The notes beneath the pieces are model-generated. The model did no database searches. It saw only the letters and a list, made by a program, of their open reading frames with translations, and was not told where the DNA came from. 64,000 nucleotides of DNA, from the NCBI GenBank assembly GCA_033439795.1, contig JAUTDP010000007.1, positions 1,488,001 through 1,552,000 of the forward strand, given 5' to 3'. This document shows positions 1-13,467 of this stretch, piece by piece. Within the stretch, counting starts at the first letter, position 1. Each line of letters begins with the position of its first letter. A program made the position numbers and the translations under genes. Source of the DNA: Sordaria brevicollis. Its lineage: Eukaryota > Ascomycota > Sordariomycetes > Sordariales > Sordariaceae.

Positions 1-405
1 ATAGAAATATAATCGTAATAAGGAGAGGAAGAGGATAGAAGGAATAAAAGAAAATTTAACGGTTAGGAGGTTTAATAGTAATTAGAAAAGTAAATGGGCA
101 GAGGAATAAAAGGCGGAAAGTAATAATAAATAGGGGACGGGACGGCGGATTAGGAAAGTAAAACGGTTTAATATTCTAGTATAACGGTAAATGGAAGGGA
201 TAAGACGGATATTAATCGCGTTGGCGGTGGGTATGTATTACGATTGTAGAACGCCGAAAAAGCGGCGCAGATAGGTCCGCGCCGAGAAATATAGCCGGGG
301 TTTTTATCCGGGGCGCTTAACGCTTATAATTTTATCCTACGGGGAATTGGAGATAGACCCTATACTATATTAGCGCTATAGATTTAGCTAGGGAATAAGA
401 ATCTT
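1..405 (+). repeat. 3' terminal segment of the LINE (copy A1, left end outside window)
   Basis: A roughly 390-bp segment ending in GGGAATAAGAATCTTA recurs five times in the window: here, at about 4,795-5,182 and 5,186-5,574 on +, and at 6,510-6,900 and 62,081-62,480 on -. Shared landmarks are a GCGC-containing hairpin-like stretch near its middle and a TATTAGCGCTATA stretch near its end. Because sequence downstream of the terminal TCTTA differs from copy to copy, I read this as the 3' end (3' UTR) of a non-LTR element. This first copy is the end of an element whose body lies left of the window. Confidence 0.75.
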
Positions 406-3400
406 ACTTTTTATTATCCTAATTAAAATTTAGAGAATAAAATTAATTTAGGAATTAAGAAATTCCTTATATAGGTACGATAGTAGCGTATACGGTTCGT
501 TATTTTTAGAAGGGAATTAATTTATATAAATAACGTAATATAGGAAGAGAAAAATAGGATAATCGATTACGTATAAATAATATTAAAAATCGAAACCGAA
601 TATTAGGGGGCGTAACGGTACGAATAAACCGGCTCGGACTATTATTTTTAAAAAATCTAAATCTATATTAGAAAAAAGGTTAAAAAAATAAAAATAGAAG
701 GTTATAATTAAAATTTAATAAATATAAAAAAAGTACGAAAGGTAATATTATAATAGATTTCGGTCTTAATGAAAATCGATATAAAAGAGGAATTGGAATT
801 TATATTTAATAAGTTCGATAGAGAATTTATAAATATAATAGAAGAATTCGTCCCGTATTAGAAGAAAAATCGAAGAAAAAGAGTAAAGTAATAAACGCTA
901 AAATATAAAATAATAACGAAAAATATAAAGCGGAAGTAGTAGAAGTAATATAAAGAAAAAATATCCTTAAATTAAATAGAATTCGTAGAAATATTAATAA
1001 AAAAAAGAAAGATTAATATAAAAGTTTAATAAATAATATAGTAAAAAGGCGTTAAAAGGGCGTCGAAAAATTTAAATAAATTTTAAACCCTCGAAAAATA
1101 GGTTTATACCCAAAGTTATTTATTAATAAACCCGCCTAAATTCCTAATTTTTAAATAATATAAAGGAATAAAAAAAATCGAAAATTATAGTAGTAAAGCG
1201 AATATTTTCGCTAAATACTTCTTCCCAAAAATAAACGTCTTTATAAATTATTTACCCAATTAAACCCTTCCCTTAAATATTAATAATTCGTTATTTATTA
1301 ATAAATTAATTACCGAAAAGGATATTTAAAATATTTTATTTCGGATAATTCCGAATAAAGTATTAGGTATCGATTAATATTCGAATAAATTTTTAAAAAT
1401 TTATAAAGAATTATTCTAAAAGGTTATAATTGTTTTTATAGTTATGAATTTTTATTTTAAATATTTCCTATAACGGTTTAAAAATATAAAAATAATTGTT
1501 TTTAAAAAGTTAAGAAAAACCGCCGTATAATAAAAATTGGCCGGTATATAAAAACTAATTTTATTATTAAATAACGTTGGGAAAATCTTCGAAATATTTA
1601 TTACTAAAAAATTTATTTAAGCCGCGGAAGAATTTAACTTCTTATTAAAAAGTTAAATAAATAATCGAATAAATTATTTAATTAAATTTATTATTTATAT
1701 TATTACGGATATTGTATATACGGTTTAAAAATTCGGAGCCGTTATATTACTAATATTTTTTAATTTTAAAAGCGTATTTAATAGAGTTAATTATAAGTAA
1801 TTATTATATACCCTATAGGAAATACAATTTTTATAATAAATTTTCGAATAAGTAATAAATTTCGTTAACGGACGAAGAAATTCTTTTTTTTTAATAATAA
1901 AATATCCGCTCCCTATACTATAAAAATTAGAATACTTTAAGGTTCCCCCCTTTCTTTAATTCTTTTTATCCTTTTTATTATTTTATTATATTACAAATTA
2001 ATTATAATTAAAAATATAATTATAATCGGCTTCGCCGACGATATTAATATCGTTACTATAATAAAAATTACCGAAGAGAATTATAAAATATTTTAAACGG
2101 TATAAGAAATTTATTCCGAATAAGTAAAGGAGAGAAATATAAAATTCGAAACGAATAAAACGGAATTAATATTTTTTATATAGATAAGGGTATTAAGAAT
2201 AGAGATTTTCTAATTCGGGGATATTATATTTCGACCGACGGAATCGATAAAATTTTTAAGCGTTTAATTAAATTATAAATTCAATTATCGAACTTATACG
2301 GAGGTTATTAAGAAAAAAATAAAAATTTAAACGAATATACTAATCCAATTAGCCGTAAAGATTTAAAATTATTCTTTCGCTTATACGAAGAAAATTTATA
2401 TTAAATATATTCGAAATATAATTATATATAAAACTTTAACCTTCTATTAATTAATAAAAATATATAATAAACCCCGAAGAATAATAATCGGATTAATTAA
2501 ATACTAAATTAAATATTTAAAAATCGTTATTAAGGCGTATAAAATTACGTTAATACGGAATTTTAAAACGGAAACTTTTTACCCGCTATTTAACCTCTAC
2601 TTTAATAAACGGGTAAAGGCTTTCGAAGAGAGATTCGCCCGTACGGATTAAATAAAATTCGTCCGAAGAATAGTAATTTAAATAGCCAATTATATTTAAA
2701 TAAAATGAATAAAAAATCGACTATTTATTAATAAATTAGAAAATAATACCGCCAAAATTAAATAAGTAAAAAAATAAATATTAATAGAGAATTTTATAAT
2801 AATTGTAGCGAGACTGCCTTTAATAATAAGCGTATTTATTTAATTATTATAACCGCCGGAACCTTTAACCTTTAATCGAAAAATATAATTAAAAAACATT
2901 ACGAAAAGAAAATAAATATCGTATTATAATTATTAATTAATAATAATAGTAATTAAATTAAATTGGTAGTATAAATTTACAATTATTAATTTCGACTTGA
3001 AATTTAATAATATTATAATAAAACGGTATATAATCGGTTAAAAAAAGAAAAAATAAAAAAGAACCTAACCTTCGGAAAATAATAAGGATTATTATTTATT
3101 AATAAAAGCGAAGAATTCCTTCCTTATTTAAATGAAAACGGAAGTAATCGACTTTAAAGCTTTCCTTTTTTAAAAGAGAATCCTTAATATTAATACCCTT
3201 ATTTATTTATATAAATTAGGACGAAAAACGTTCTACTATATTATATTCGAATATTTCCGGATAATAAATATATAATTTATAATAATCAATTGGTTATAAA
3301 CGTAAAAATAATTCTAAATTTATTTAAACGATAGAATTAAAGCCGAAAGAATTTTATTATAAGTATTTTAATTAGGACGATTAAATAAATACCGTTTAGT

Positions 3401-5182
3401 AATCGAATTAAAAGAGGAGTAGTAAGACGAATTCGTTCGTTATTTTTAATTTTCTTTTTTTCTTTTTCTTTTACTTTTATTTACTAATACGTTAGAATAA
3501 AGACGGGGGGAGGATTTTTATTTAATTAAGAGTTTATTGGGTTATAAAAGCGACGATTTATTTAATTATTATTTCTTTTTATAATTAATTAAAATTTTTA
3601 ATATTTTATTATTATTAACGAATAGACGGTTCTATTCGTTGAATTAATAAATATATTAGCGTATAATATTAATTACGAATTAATATTAAACGAATTAATT
3701 ATTATTAATAAGAACGGGACCGGTAAAATAAATATCCGGCGAATTAATTTCTATCGGGGAATTATTACGGGAAGGTATACGAATACCGCTATTACTCTAG
3801 GGAATTCTACCGCTACCGCTACGAAGTAAATTACCGTTATTATTATAAGGTAAACTATTATTATTATTATAAAGGATATTACCCGAAGGAATATAACCGT
3901 CGATTAAATTATCCTTATTAGAAAGGAAAAATTTATAATAGCCCTTCTAAAAATAATTATTAACCGATTACTTTTTATAACGAATAACTTATTTAAGGGT
4001 ATTAATAAAGCTATTATTAATAAAGTAAAAGCGGATCGCGTTAGTAAATTCTTTAATAATAATACAAAGGCGGATAAAATAATCGTAGAATTTATTATTA
4101 GCCGGGTTTTTAATAATAACCTTCTATTAAAAGGTATTACAGAAATCGTAGAAGCCGCGAAATGTATCGATTATATAACGCGAAACCGTTAAAATATATT
4201 AAATAATTTAATTAAATTTATTTAAAAACGAATTAGAATAGGAAATATTAACGACGTAAAGGATAATAATTTATTCGGGTAATTAGGAATATAATAAATC
4301 AATTTAATAATAACCTTTATATAAATATTATAATTTAGGATAGCCGGGAAGGCGAAAAGGGCTTTAATTAATTAGAAGGTATAAACGAAATATAGGGGAA
4401 TACGGATACGGTTTCGGAAAGGTTAATATAAAAATAAAATATAGCGGAAAGAGGATTTACCCTTTTTCTAATATATAAAAGAATTTATTATTAGTAAAAA
4501 ATTCAATAATATATTCGAAATTAATTTTAATATCGGTATTAATTATATTAAATATAGGGGTTAACGAAAAAAGGCAAAAAAGAAACGAATTTTTACCCTT
4601 ATCCTCGTCGGAAGTTTTTATTATTTTATAGAGCGCTTTAACGCATTTTTAACGGGGAATAATTATTTTAAATCGATTATTATTATTATTGAAGGAAAGA
4701 AAAATTTAAAAAAGTTTAAGGGATAAAGGGTTTTTATATTTAAAGGAAGGAAGTCTTTACGTTAATATAAATTATAGTAGAAATATAATTATTATAAGGG
4801 GAAGAAGAGGATAAAAAGAATAAAAGAAGGTTTAACGGTTAAGAAATTTAATAATAATTAAAAGAATAAACGGGCGGGGGAATAAAAGGTAAAAAGTGGT
4901 AATAAATAGGGAATAGGACGGTAAATTAAAAAAGTGGAATAGTTTAATATTTTTACGCAATAATAAATAAAAGGGATAAGACGGATATTAATCGCGTAGG
5001 CGGTAAATATATATTGCGATTGTAAAATGCCGAAAAAACGGCGCGGATTTATCCGCGCCGGGAATTATAATCGGGGTTTTTATTTAGGGCGTTTAATATT
5101 TATAATTTTATTTTACGGAGAATCGGAAATGGACCCTATACTATATTAGCGCTATAGATTTAATTAGGGAATAAGAATCTTA
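406..5182 (+). mobile_element. Tad1-like LINE, 5'-truncated, RIP-degraded
   Basis: Conceptual translation, with many stops, recovers a non-LTR reverse transcriptase. It shows a stretch resembling 'LLNNVGKIFE' near 1,560-1,590, a 'FKSVFNRVNY' segment near 1,760-1,795 (the AFD-type motif), an altered 'QGSP' region near 1,940, and an intact G-F-A-D-D catalytic box at 2,028-2,042. Upstream, 430-970 corresponds to the apurinic endonuclease half seen more fully in the minus-strand copy, so this copy is truncated inside the endonuclease. It ends with the 390-bp 3' segment at about 4,795-5,182. Family assignment to Tad1-type fungal LINEs rests on motif order and on the FADD form of the catalytic box. 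Confidence 0.7.
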
Positions 5183-5185
5183 CTT

Positions 5186-5574
5186 ATAAAAGGAAGAAGA
5201 GGATAAAAGGAATAAAAGAAGGTTTAACGGTTAGAAAATTTAATAACGGTTAAAAAGGTAAATAAATAAAGGAATAAAAGGCGGAAAGCGGTAATAAATA
5301 AAAAACGGGACGGCGGATTAAGAAAGTAAAACGGTTTAATATTCTTATATAATGGTAAATAAAAGGGATAAGACGGATATTAATCGTATTGGCGGTAGGT
5401 ATATACTACGATCGTAAAATGTTGAAGAAGCGGCGCGAATAGGTCCGCGCCGGGAATTATAGTTAGGGTTTTTATCCGGGGCGCTTAATACCTACGGTTT
5501 TATCCTACGGAGAATCGGAGATAGACTCTATATTATATTAGCGCTATAAATTTAGCTAGGGAATAAGAATCTTA
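5186..5574 (+). repeat. LINE 3' terminal segment (copy A3, solitary)
   Basis: A second copy of the 3' segment follows directly behind the end of the previous LINE, in the same orientation and with the same TCTTA terminus at about 5,574. It has no coding region attached. This is the form expected of a severely 5'-truncated LINE insertion, and it makes a tandem pair of 3' ends. Confidence 0.7.
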
Positions 5575-5577
5575 TTT

Positions 5578-6500
5578 ACTTTATATTATTTTTACTATTT
5601 CCGCTTTATATTTTTCGTTATTATTTTATATTCTAATATTTCTTATTTTGCTTTTTTCCTTCGATTTTTTTTCTAATATAGAATAAATTCCTCTATTATA
5701 TTATAAATTCTCTATCGAATTTATTAAATATAAATTCTAATTCCTCTTTCGTATTAATTTTTATTAAGATTAAAATCTATTATAACGCCGCTTCTCGTAC
5801 CTTTTCTATATTTATTAAATTCTAATTATAATTTTCTTCTATTTTTATTTTCCTAATCTTTCCTTTAGTATAAATTTAAATTTCCTAAAAATAATAATCC
5901 GAATTGGTTTATTCGTACCGTTATATTCTTTAATATTCGGTTTCGATTCCTAATATTATTTATATATAATCGATTATTCTATTTCTTTTTTCCCGTATTA
6001 TATTATTTATATAGGTCGGCTCCTTTCTAAAGGTAATAAATTATATACGTTATTATTATATTTATATAAGGAGTTTTTCGGTTTTTAAATTAATTCTATT
6101 CTCTAAATTCTAATTAGAATAATAAAAATTAAAATTCCTAATAGCTACGATCTAATATTTTATTAGGGGTTTTTCCTCGAGGAGTTCGAGAAGGGGAAAC
6201 CCCTATTTATATTCCGGTATTTTATATATTTTAATAAGGGAATAAATTAAATAAACGGTTAATAATTCTTTTAAATTTTTAAATATTATAGAGGTTTAAC
6301 CCTTTCCAACGTAGAAATTTAAGTCTAAAAAATTCTATTTTTTATTTACGTAAATAATTGCCCTCCCTTTTTTTAAATAATTTACCCTAATATATTTATT
6401 ACCTTATAAATAATAAATATCTTCGTTTAAATTCCTACCCGGCTTTTAAATCGCTATAATATTATAAATTTCTTCCTAATTAAATAATAATTTCCTTCTT
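5578..6500 (-). mobile_element. LINE endonuclease-region fragment, inverted
   Basis: On the minus strand this matches the start of the second open reading frame of the full minus-strand LINE (compare about 10,740-11,645). It carries the degraded exonuclease-endonuclease region whose consensus near position 11,300 reads like 'xxDFNLYYP'. It is cut off at 5,578, where it meets the plus-oriented 3' segment head-on. This is an inversion or nested-insertion junction. Confidence 0.65.
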
Positions 6501-6509
6501 TCGTATAAA

Positions 6510-9500
6510 TAAGATTCTTATTCCCTAGCTAAATTTATAGCGCCAATATGGTATGGGGTCTATTTCTAATTCCCCGTAAAATGAAACCGTAAACGTTAAG
6601 CGCCCCGGATAAAAACCCCGGCTATATTTCTCGGCGCGGATTTATCTACGCTATTTCTTTAGCGTTCTACGATTGTAGTATATACCTACCGCTAACGCAA
6701 TTAATATCCGTTTTATCCCTTCTATTTATTATTGCGTTAAAATATTAAACCGTTCCGCTTTTTTAATCCGCCGTCCCGTTTTTTATTTATTACCGCCTTC
6801 CGCCTTCTATTCCCCCGTTTATTTACCCTTTTAATTATTTTTAAACTTCCTAATCGTTAAATTTTCCTTTATTCTTTTTATCCTTTTCCTCCTTCTATTA
6901 CGGCTATATTTCTATTACGGTTTATATTAATATAAAGACTTCCTTCCTTTAAATATAAAAACCCCCTATCCCTCTGGGTTTTTTTAAGCTTTTCCTTCCT
7001 TTAATAATAATAATCGATTCGAAATGGCTATTCTCCGTTAAAAATACGCTAAAATATTCTATAAAATAATAAAAATTTTTAACGAAAATAAGGGCGAAAA
7101 TTCGTTTCCCCTTCGCTTTCCTTCGTTAACCCTTATATTTAATATAATTAATACCGATATTAAAATTAATTTCGAATATATTATTAAATGCTTTATTAGT
7201 AATAAATTCTTTTATATATTAGAAAAAGGGTAAATTTTCCTTCCGTTATATTTTATTTTTATATTAATTTTTCCGAAGTTGTATTCGTATTCCTTTATAT
7301 TTCGCTTATACCTTTTAATTAATTAAGGCCCTTCTTTCCTTCCCGGCCATCCCGGGTTATAATATTTATATAAAGGCCGTTGTTAAATCGATTTATTTTA
7401 TCCTTAATTACCCGAATAAATTATTATTTTTTATATTATTAATATTTTCTACTTTAATTCGTCTTTAAATAAATTTAATTAAGTTATTTAATATATTTTA
7501 GTAGTCTTATATTATATAATCGATATATTTTACGGCTTTTATAATTTTTATAATACTTTTTAGGAGAAGGTCGTTAATAAAAATTTAATTAATAGCGAAT
7601 TTTATAATTATTTTATCTATTTCCGTATTATTATTAAGGAATTTACCGGCGCGATTTGCCCTCGCTTTATTAGCGACGGCTTTACCGGCACTTTAAAATA
7701 ATTTATTCGCTATAGAAAGTAATTAGTTAATAATTATTTTTAAAAAAGTTATTACGAATTCCTCCTTTTTAATAAAGATAATTTAATTAGCGGTTATATT
7801 CTTTTAAATAATATCCTTTATAATAGTAATAGTAATTTGCCCCGTAGTGGTAGCGGTAATTTATTTCGTAACGGTAGCGGTAAAATTCCTTTGAATAATA
7901 ATAGTATTTATATACCTTTCTATAATAATTCCTTAATAGAAATTAATTCGCTAATTATTCGTCCTACCGGTCCTATTCCTATTAATAATAATTAATTTAT
8001 TTAACGTTAATTCGTAATTAATACTATATATTAATATATTCGTTAATTCAATAAATAAAATTATTTATTCGCTAATAATAATAAAATACTAAAGGTTTTA
8101 ATTAATTATAAAAAGAAGTAATAATTAAATAAATTATTACCTTCGCGGCCCAATAAATTTTTAATTAAATAAAAATCCTCCCCCGTCTTCGTTTTAACGT
8201 ATTAATAAATAAAAGTAAAAGAAAAGGAAGAAAAGAAAATTAAAAATAGCGAATAAATTCGTTTCGCCGCTCCTCTTTTAATTTAATTACTAAACGGTAT
8301 TTATTTAATCGTCCTAACCGAAATATTTATAATAGGATTTTTTCGGCTTTAATTCTATTATTTAAATAAATTTAAAATTATTCCTACGTCTACGGCTAAT
8401 TAATTATTACGAATTATATATTTATTATTTAGAAATATTCGAATATAATATAATAAAATATTTCCCGTTTTAATCCGTACGAATAAATAAGGGTATTGAT
8501 ATTAAAGATTCTCTTTTAAAAAAAGAAAGCTTTAAAGTTAATTATTTCCGTTTTCGTTTAAACGAGGAGGGAATTCTTCGCTTTCGTTAATAAATAATAA
8601 TCTTTATTATCCTCTAAAAGTTAAATTCTCTTCCGTTTCTTCTTTTTTTAATCGATTATATACTATTTTATTATAATATTATTAAATTTCGGGTCGAAAT
8701 TAATAATTATAAATTTATACCGCCGATTTAATTTAATTACCGTTATTGCTAATTAATAATTATAATATAATACTTACTTTCTCTTTATAGTATCTTCTAA
8801 TTATATTTCTTAATTAAAGGTTAAAAATTTCGGCAATTATAATAATTAAATAAATACGCTTATTACCGGGGGTAATCCTGCTATAATCGCTATAAGGTTT
8901 TCTATCGGTATTTATTCTTCCGCTTATTTAATTTTAACGGTACCGCTTTTTAATTTATTAATAAATAATCGACTTTTTATTCGTTTTATTTAAATATAGT
9001 TAATTATTTAAATTACTATTCTTCGGACGAATTTAATTTAATCCGTACGGGCGAATCTCTCTTCAAAAACCCTTAATCGTTTATTAAAATAGAAGTTAAA
9101 TAGCAGGTAAAAAATTTCTATTTTAAAGTTCTATACCGGTATAATTTTATACGCCCTAGTAACGACTTTTAAATATTTAATTTAATATTTAGCTAATCCA
9201 ATTACTATCCTTCAAAATTTATTATATATTTTTATTAATTAGTAAAAAATTAAAGCTTTATATATAATTATACTTCGAATATATTTAATATAAATTTCCT
9301 TCGTACGAACGAAAGAATAATTTTAAATCTTTATAGCTAATTGGGTTAATATATTCGTTTAAATCTTTATTTTTTTTTTAATAACTTCCGCGTAGGTTCG
9401 ATAATTAAATTTACGGTTTAATTAAATATTTAAAAATTTTATTAATTCCGTTAATCGAAATATAATATCCCTAAATTAGAAAGTTTCCGTTTTTAATACC

Positions 9501-12500
9501 CTCGTTCGTATAAAATATATTAATTCCGTTTTATTTATTTTAAATTCTATATTTTTCTCCTTTACCTATTCGGAGTAAATTTCCTATATTATTTAAAATA
9601 TTTTACAATTTTCTTCGGTAATCTTTATTACGGCGACGATATTAATATTATTAATAAAGCCGATTATAATTGTATTTTTAACCGTAATTAATTTATAATA
9701 TAATAGGGTAATAAAAAGGATAAAAAGAATTAGAAAAAGGGGGGAGCTTTAAAGTATTCTGGCTTTTATAGCGTAGGGAGTAGATATTTCGTCGTTAAAG
9801 AAGAAGGAACCTCTTCGTCCATTAATAAAATTCACTATTTATTCGAAAATTTATTATAAAAATTACATTTCTTATAGGGTATATAATAGCTATTTATAAT
9901 TAATTTTATTGAATACGCTTTTAAAATTAAAGAGTATTAACGATATAACGGCTCTGAATTTTTAGGCTATATATATAATATCTATAATAATACGGATAAT
10001 AAATTCGGTCGAACGGTTTACCCGATTATTTATTTAGCCTTTTAGTAAGAGGTTAAACTTTTTTATAATTTAGGTAAATTTTTTAGTAACGAACGTTTCG
10101 AAAATTTTCCTAACGTTATTTAATAATAAAATTGGCTTCTACGCGCCGGCTAATTTTTATTATACGGCGGTTTTTTTTAATTTTTTAAAAACGATTATTT
10201 TTATATTTTTAAACCGTTATAGAAAGTATTTAAAACGAAAATTCGTAACTACGAAAGCGGTTATAATTTTTTAGAATAATTCCTTATAAATCTTTAAAAA
10301 TTTATTCGAATATTAATCGATATTTAATATTTTATTCGGAATTATTTGAAATAAAATTTTTTAAATATCTTCCTTAGTAATTAATTCGTTAATAAATAAC
10401 GAATTACCGGTATTTAATAGAAGGGTCTAATTAGGTAAATAATCCGTAGGGATATTTACTTTCGGGAAGAAATATTCGGCGAAAATATTCGCTTTACTAT
10501 TATAATCTTCGATTTTTTCTATTCCTTCGTATTATTTAAAAATTAAAAATTTAGGCGGGTTTATTGGTAAATAATTTTAGGTATAGGTTTATTTTTCGAA
10601 GGTTTAAAATTTATTTAAATTCTTTAATACCCTTTCGACGTTTTTTTACTATATTATTTATTAAATTTTTGTATTAATCCTTCTTTTCTTTATTAATACT
10701 TTTACGAATTTTATTTAATTCGAAAATATCCTTTTTTTATATTATTTTTACTATTTCCGCTTCGTATTTTTTATCGTTATTTTATATTTTAACGTCTATT
10801 ATTTCGTTCTTTTCCTTCGATTTTTCTTCCGGTATAGGACGAACTCTTCTATTATATTTATAAATTTTTTATCGAATTTATCGAATATAAATTCTAATTC
10901 CTCCTTTGTATCGATCTTCGCCGAGATTGAAATTTATTATAATATTACTTTTTATACTTTTTCCGTATTTATTAAATTCTAATTATAACCTTCTTCTATT
11001 TCCGTTTTCCTAATTTTTCTTCCGGTATAGATTTAAATTTTTTAAAGATAATAATCCGAACCGGTTTATTTATACCGTTATACCCTTTAATATTCGGTTT
11101 TAATTCCTAATATTATTTATATATAATCGATTATTTTATTTCTCTTTTTTTATATTACGTTATTTATACGGGTCGGTTCCCCTTTAAAAATAACGAATTA
11201 TATATATTATTATTATATTTATATAAAGAGTTTTTCGGCTTTTAAACTAATTTTATTTTCTAAATCCTAATTAGGATAATAGAGGTTAAAGTCCTTAACG
11301 GCTACGATTTAATATTTTACCGGGGGTTTTTTTTCGAAGAATTCAAAGAGGGGAAACCTTTATTTATATTCCGGTATTTTATATATTTTAATAGGGGAAT
11401 AAATCGAATAAACGGTTAATAATTCCTTTAAATTTTTAAACGTTATAGAGGCCTAATTTCTTCCGATATAAAAATTTAAATCTTTAAAATTCTATTTCTT
11501 ATTTATATAAATAACCGCTTTCCCTTTTTTTAAATAATTTACCCTAATATATTTACCGCCTTATAAACGATAAATATCCTTATTTAAATTCTTATTTAAT
11601 TTTTAAATTACTACGATATTATAAATTTCTTTCTATTTAAATAGTAATTTCCCTCTTTCGTATAATTTCCTTACATTTAATAAAATATTTTCAATTAAAT
11701 TATTAATTATTTTATCAAAGAATATTTTTTAGCCCTATAGGCGGAATAAGAGTAGGAGTTTTTTTCTTTTAAATAATCGGTTTAGCGGCGGCGATTAAAC
11801 CGGCGCCGCTCCGAATATTTAAACCCTAAAAGTTCGTAAATACGTTTATTAGGCTTTTAGCTGTTAATTTCGGTTTAATAAAGGGCTTGCTAATTTATTT
11901 ACGGGTATAACTTCTATTTCTACTTTTAAATTCCCTTTTACGAATAATAATAATATAAGCGGTAGAAGGGGTATTAAGGAAATTAATATCCTTATTATCT
12001 TTTACCGCCACCGGCTTTAATATAATATTTCTTTTAAAATCTTTCCAATACGTAAATAAATATAGCCTTTCGGTATATTTTATAATAACCTTCGCGATAA
12101 CTTTTTTAAAAATAAGGTATATTTTCTTTTCGAAGGTATAATACTTATACTTTCTATATAGAGTATAAAAAATTAACGATTTATCTTTATTAAATAAATA
12201 ATTCGTTTTTCTAAAATAATCCTTATTATATTTATTTTTATTATAATATTTATAAACGTTAGCGTTATAATAAAATTTCCTTAAATATTTTACGCCCTAA
12301 TAAATAAAATATTATTAAATATTAACCGAAGAAGTAAATAATTTATAAATATATACGCCGCCCTCTTAGAGGAGGAATTTTTTATAAAAAGCTTCGGTTA
12401 TTTTTATAATTATAACCTCTATTATAAAGAGACCCTTATTCTCGCTAATTCTCTTTTTCTACGGGCGTATTCTAATAATAAAAGCGGTTAAATTCGCCTA

Positions 12501-13467
12501 TTATATTTTATAAATAATATCCTTTATCCTTATATATTCGGCGATATTCGTTTAAAAGAACCCTTTAGTAATTAATATAATAATATGTAAAAATACGAAC
12601 GCTTTTTCGCTAAAAACTTTTTTAATTTAAATTTAATATTATTAATACTATTCGCGTATAATATTATCGAATATAATTTTATAATTTTTAATTATAAATA
12701 ATTTCGTAGCGGTTTATATAATATTAAGGGTATTAATTTCTAAATCGCAAAATATCTTTTCGATTTAAATTTTAATTTCTTTATTCGTTTATTTCGAATA
12801 TTAAATATCGATTATAATACTTCGAATAAAGAAAGTACGGTCGTAATTAATAAAGAGTATTTTTAAGGGGGGGGTAATAATTATAATATATTAAAAAATA
12901 AATCCAATTTTAGAAAGAACGTTTTTTATAATTCCGGTTTATATTTTCGGCGCCTCTTTAATATTCTTTTATAATTCTTATAAAATTATCTTCTTTAAAT
13001 CGTTAAAATCCTTCCTAATAATAATTTAATCGTTACTAACTTTATTAACCTTAAGGCGCGTTACCCTATTTTTCTTCGCGAAAATTTTCGTATATTCGTT
13101 AAATAATTTACGAATCCAATTACAATTTTCGAACGAAATAGCGTTATAATCCGAAGATTTATTCGCTTTAGTAATAAATTTCTTTATAATTTCGTCGTCC
13201 TTTTACGTTTTTTCCGAAGTCTTTGCGGCGCGCGTTGCGTTAGGGTTATTATAAATTGAGAATTTTACGAACGGGTTATAGACGCTATTTTCGAGTCTAC
13301 GGTTACCGCTATTAATCGCTATCGGTAATAACGATATATCGTCATCGCTATATTCGTCGCGGGATATCGTGAAGGACGTAAAAGACCCTCCTAAATCGAT
13401 TCCTATTATCGGTTTTCGTTTTAGAGCGCTCCTCGATTAGAAATCAGCGTTTCCGGTTCCAAAGCAA
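6510..13467 (-). mobile_element. Near full-length Tad1-like LINE, RIP-degraded, minus strand
   Basis: Reading the minus strand from 13,467 downwards: a first coding region (13,467 to about 11,650) of basic, Lys/Asn-rich sequence where a gag-like ORF1 would lie. Next is an endonuclease region (about 11,640-10,740) with an 'A-x-x-D-F-N-L-Y-Y-P' stretch typical of LINE endonucleases, then a reverse transcriptase region (about 10,700-9,300). A C-terminal region follows, and the 390-bp 3' segment ends at 6,510. The length of about 7 kb fits Tad1-type elements. The catalytic box, intact as G-F-A-D-D in the plus copy, reads G-F-I-N-N here (about 9,640-9,665). GAC/GAT to AAT changes are G-to-A, as RIP would produce. 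The element cannot be active. Confidence 0.68.
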
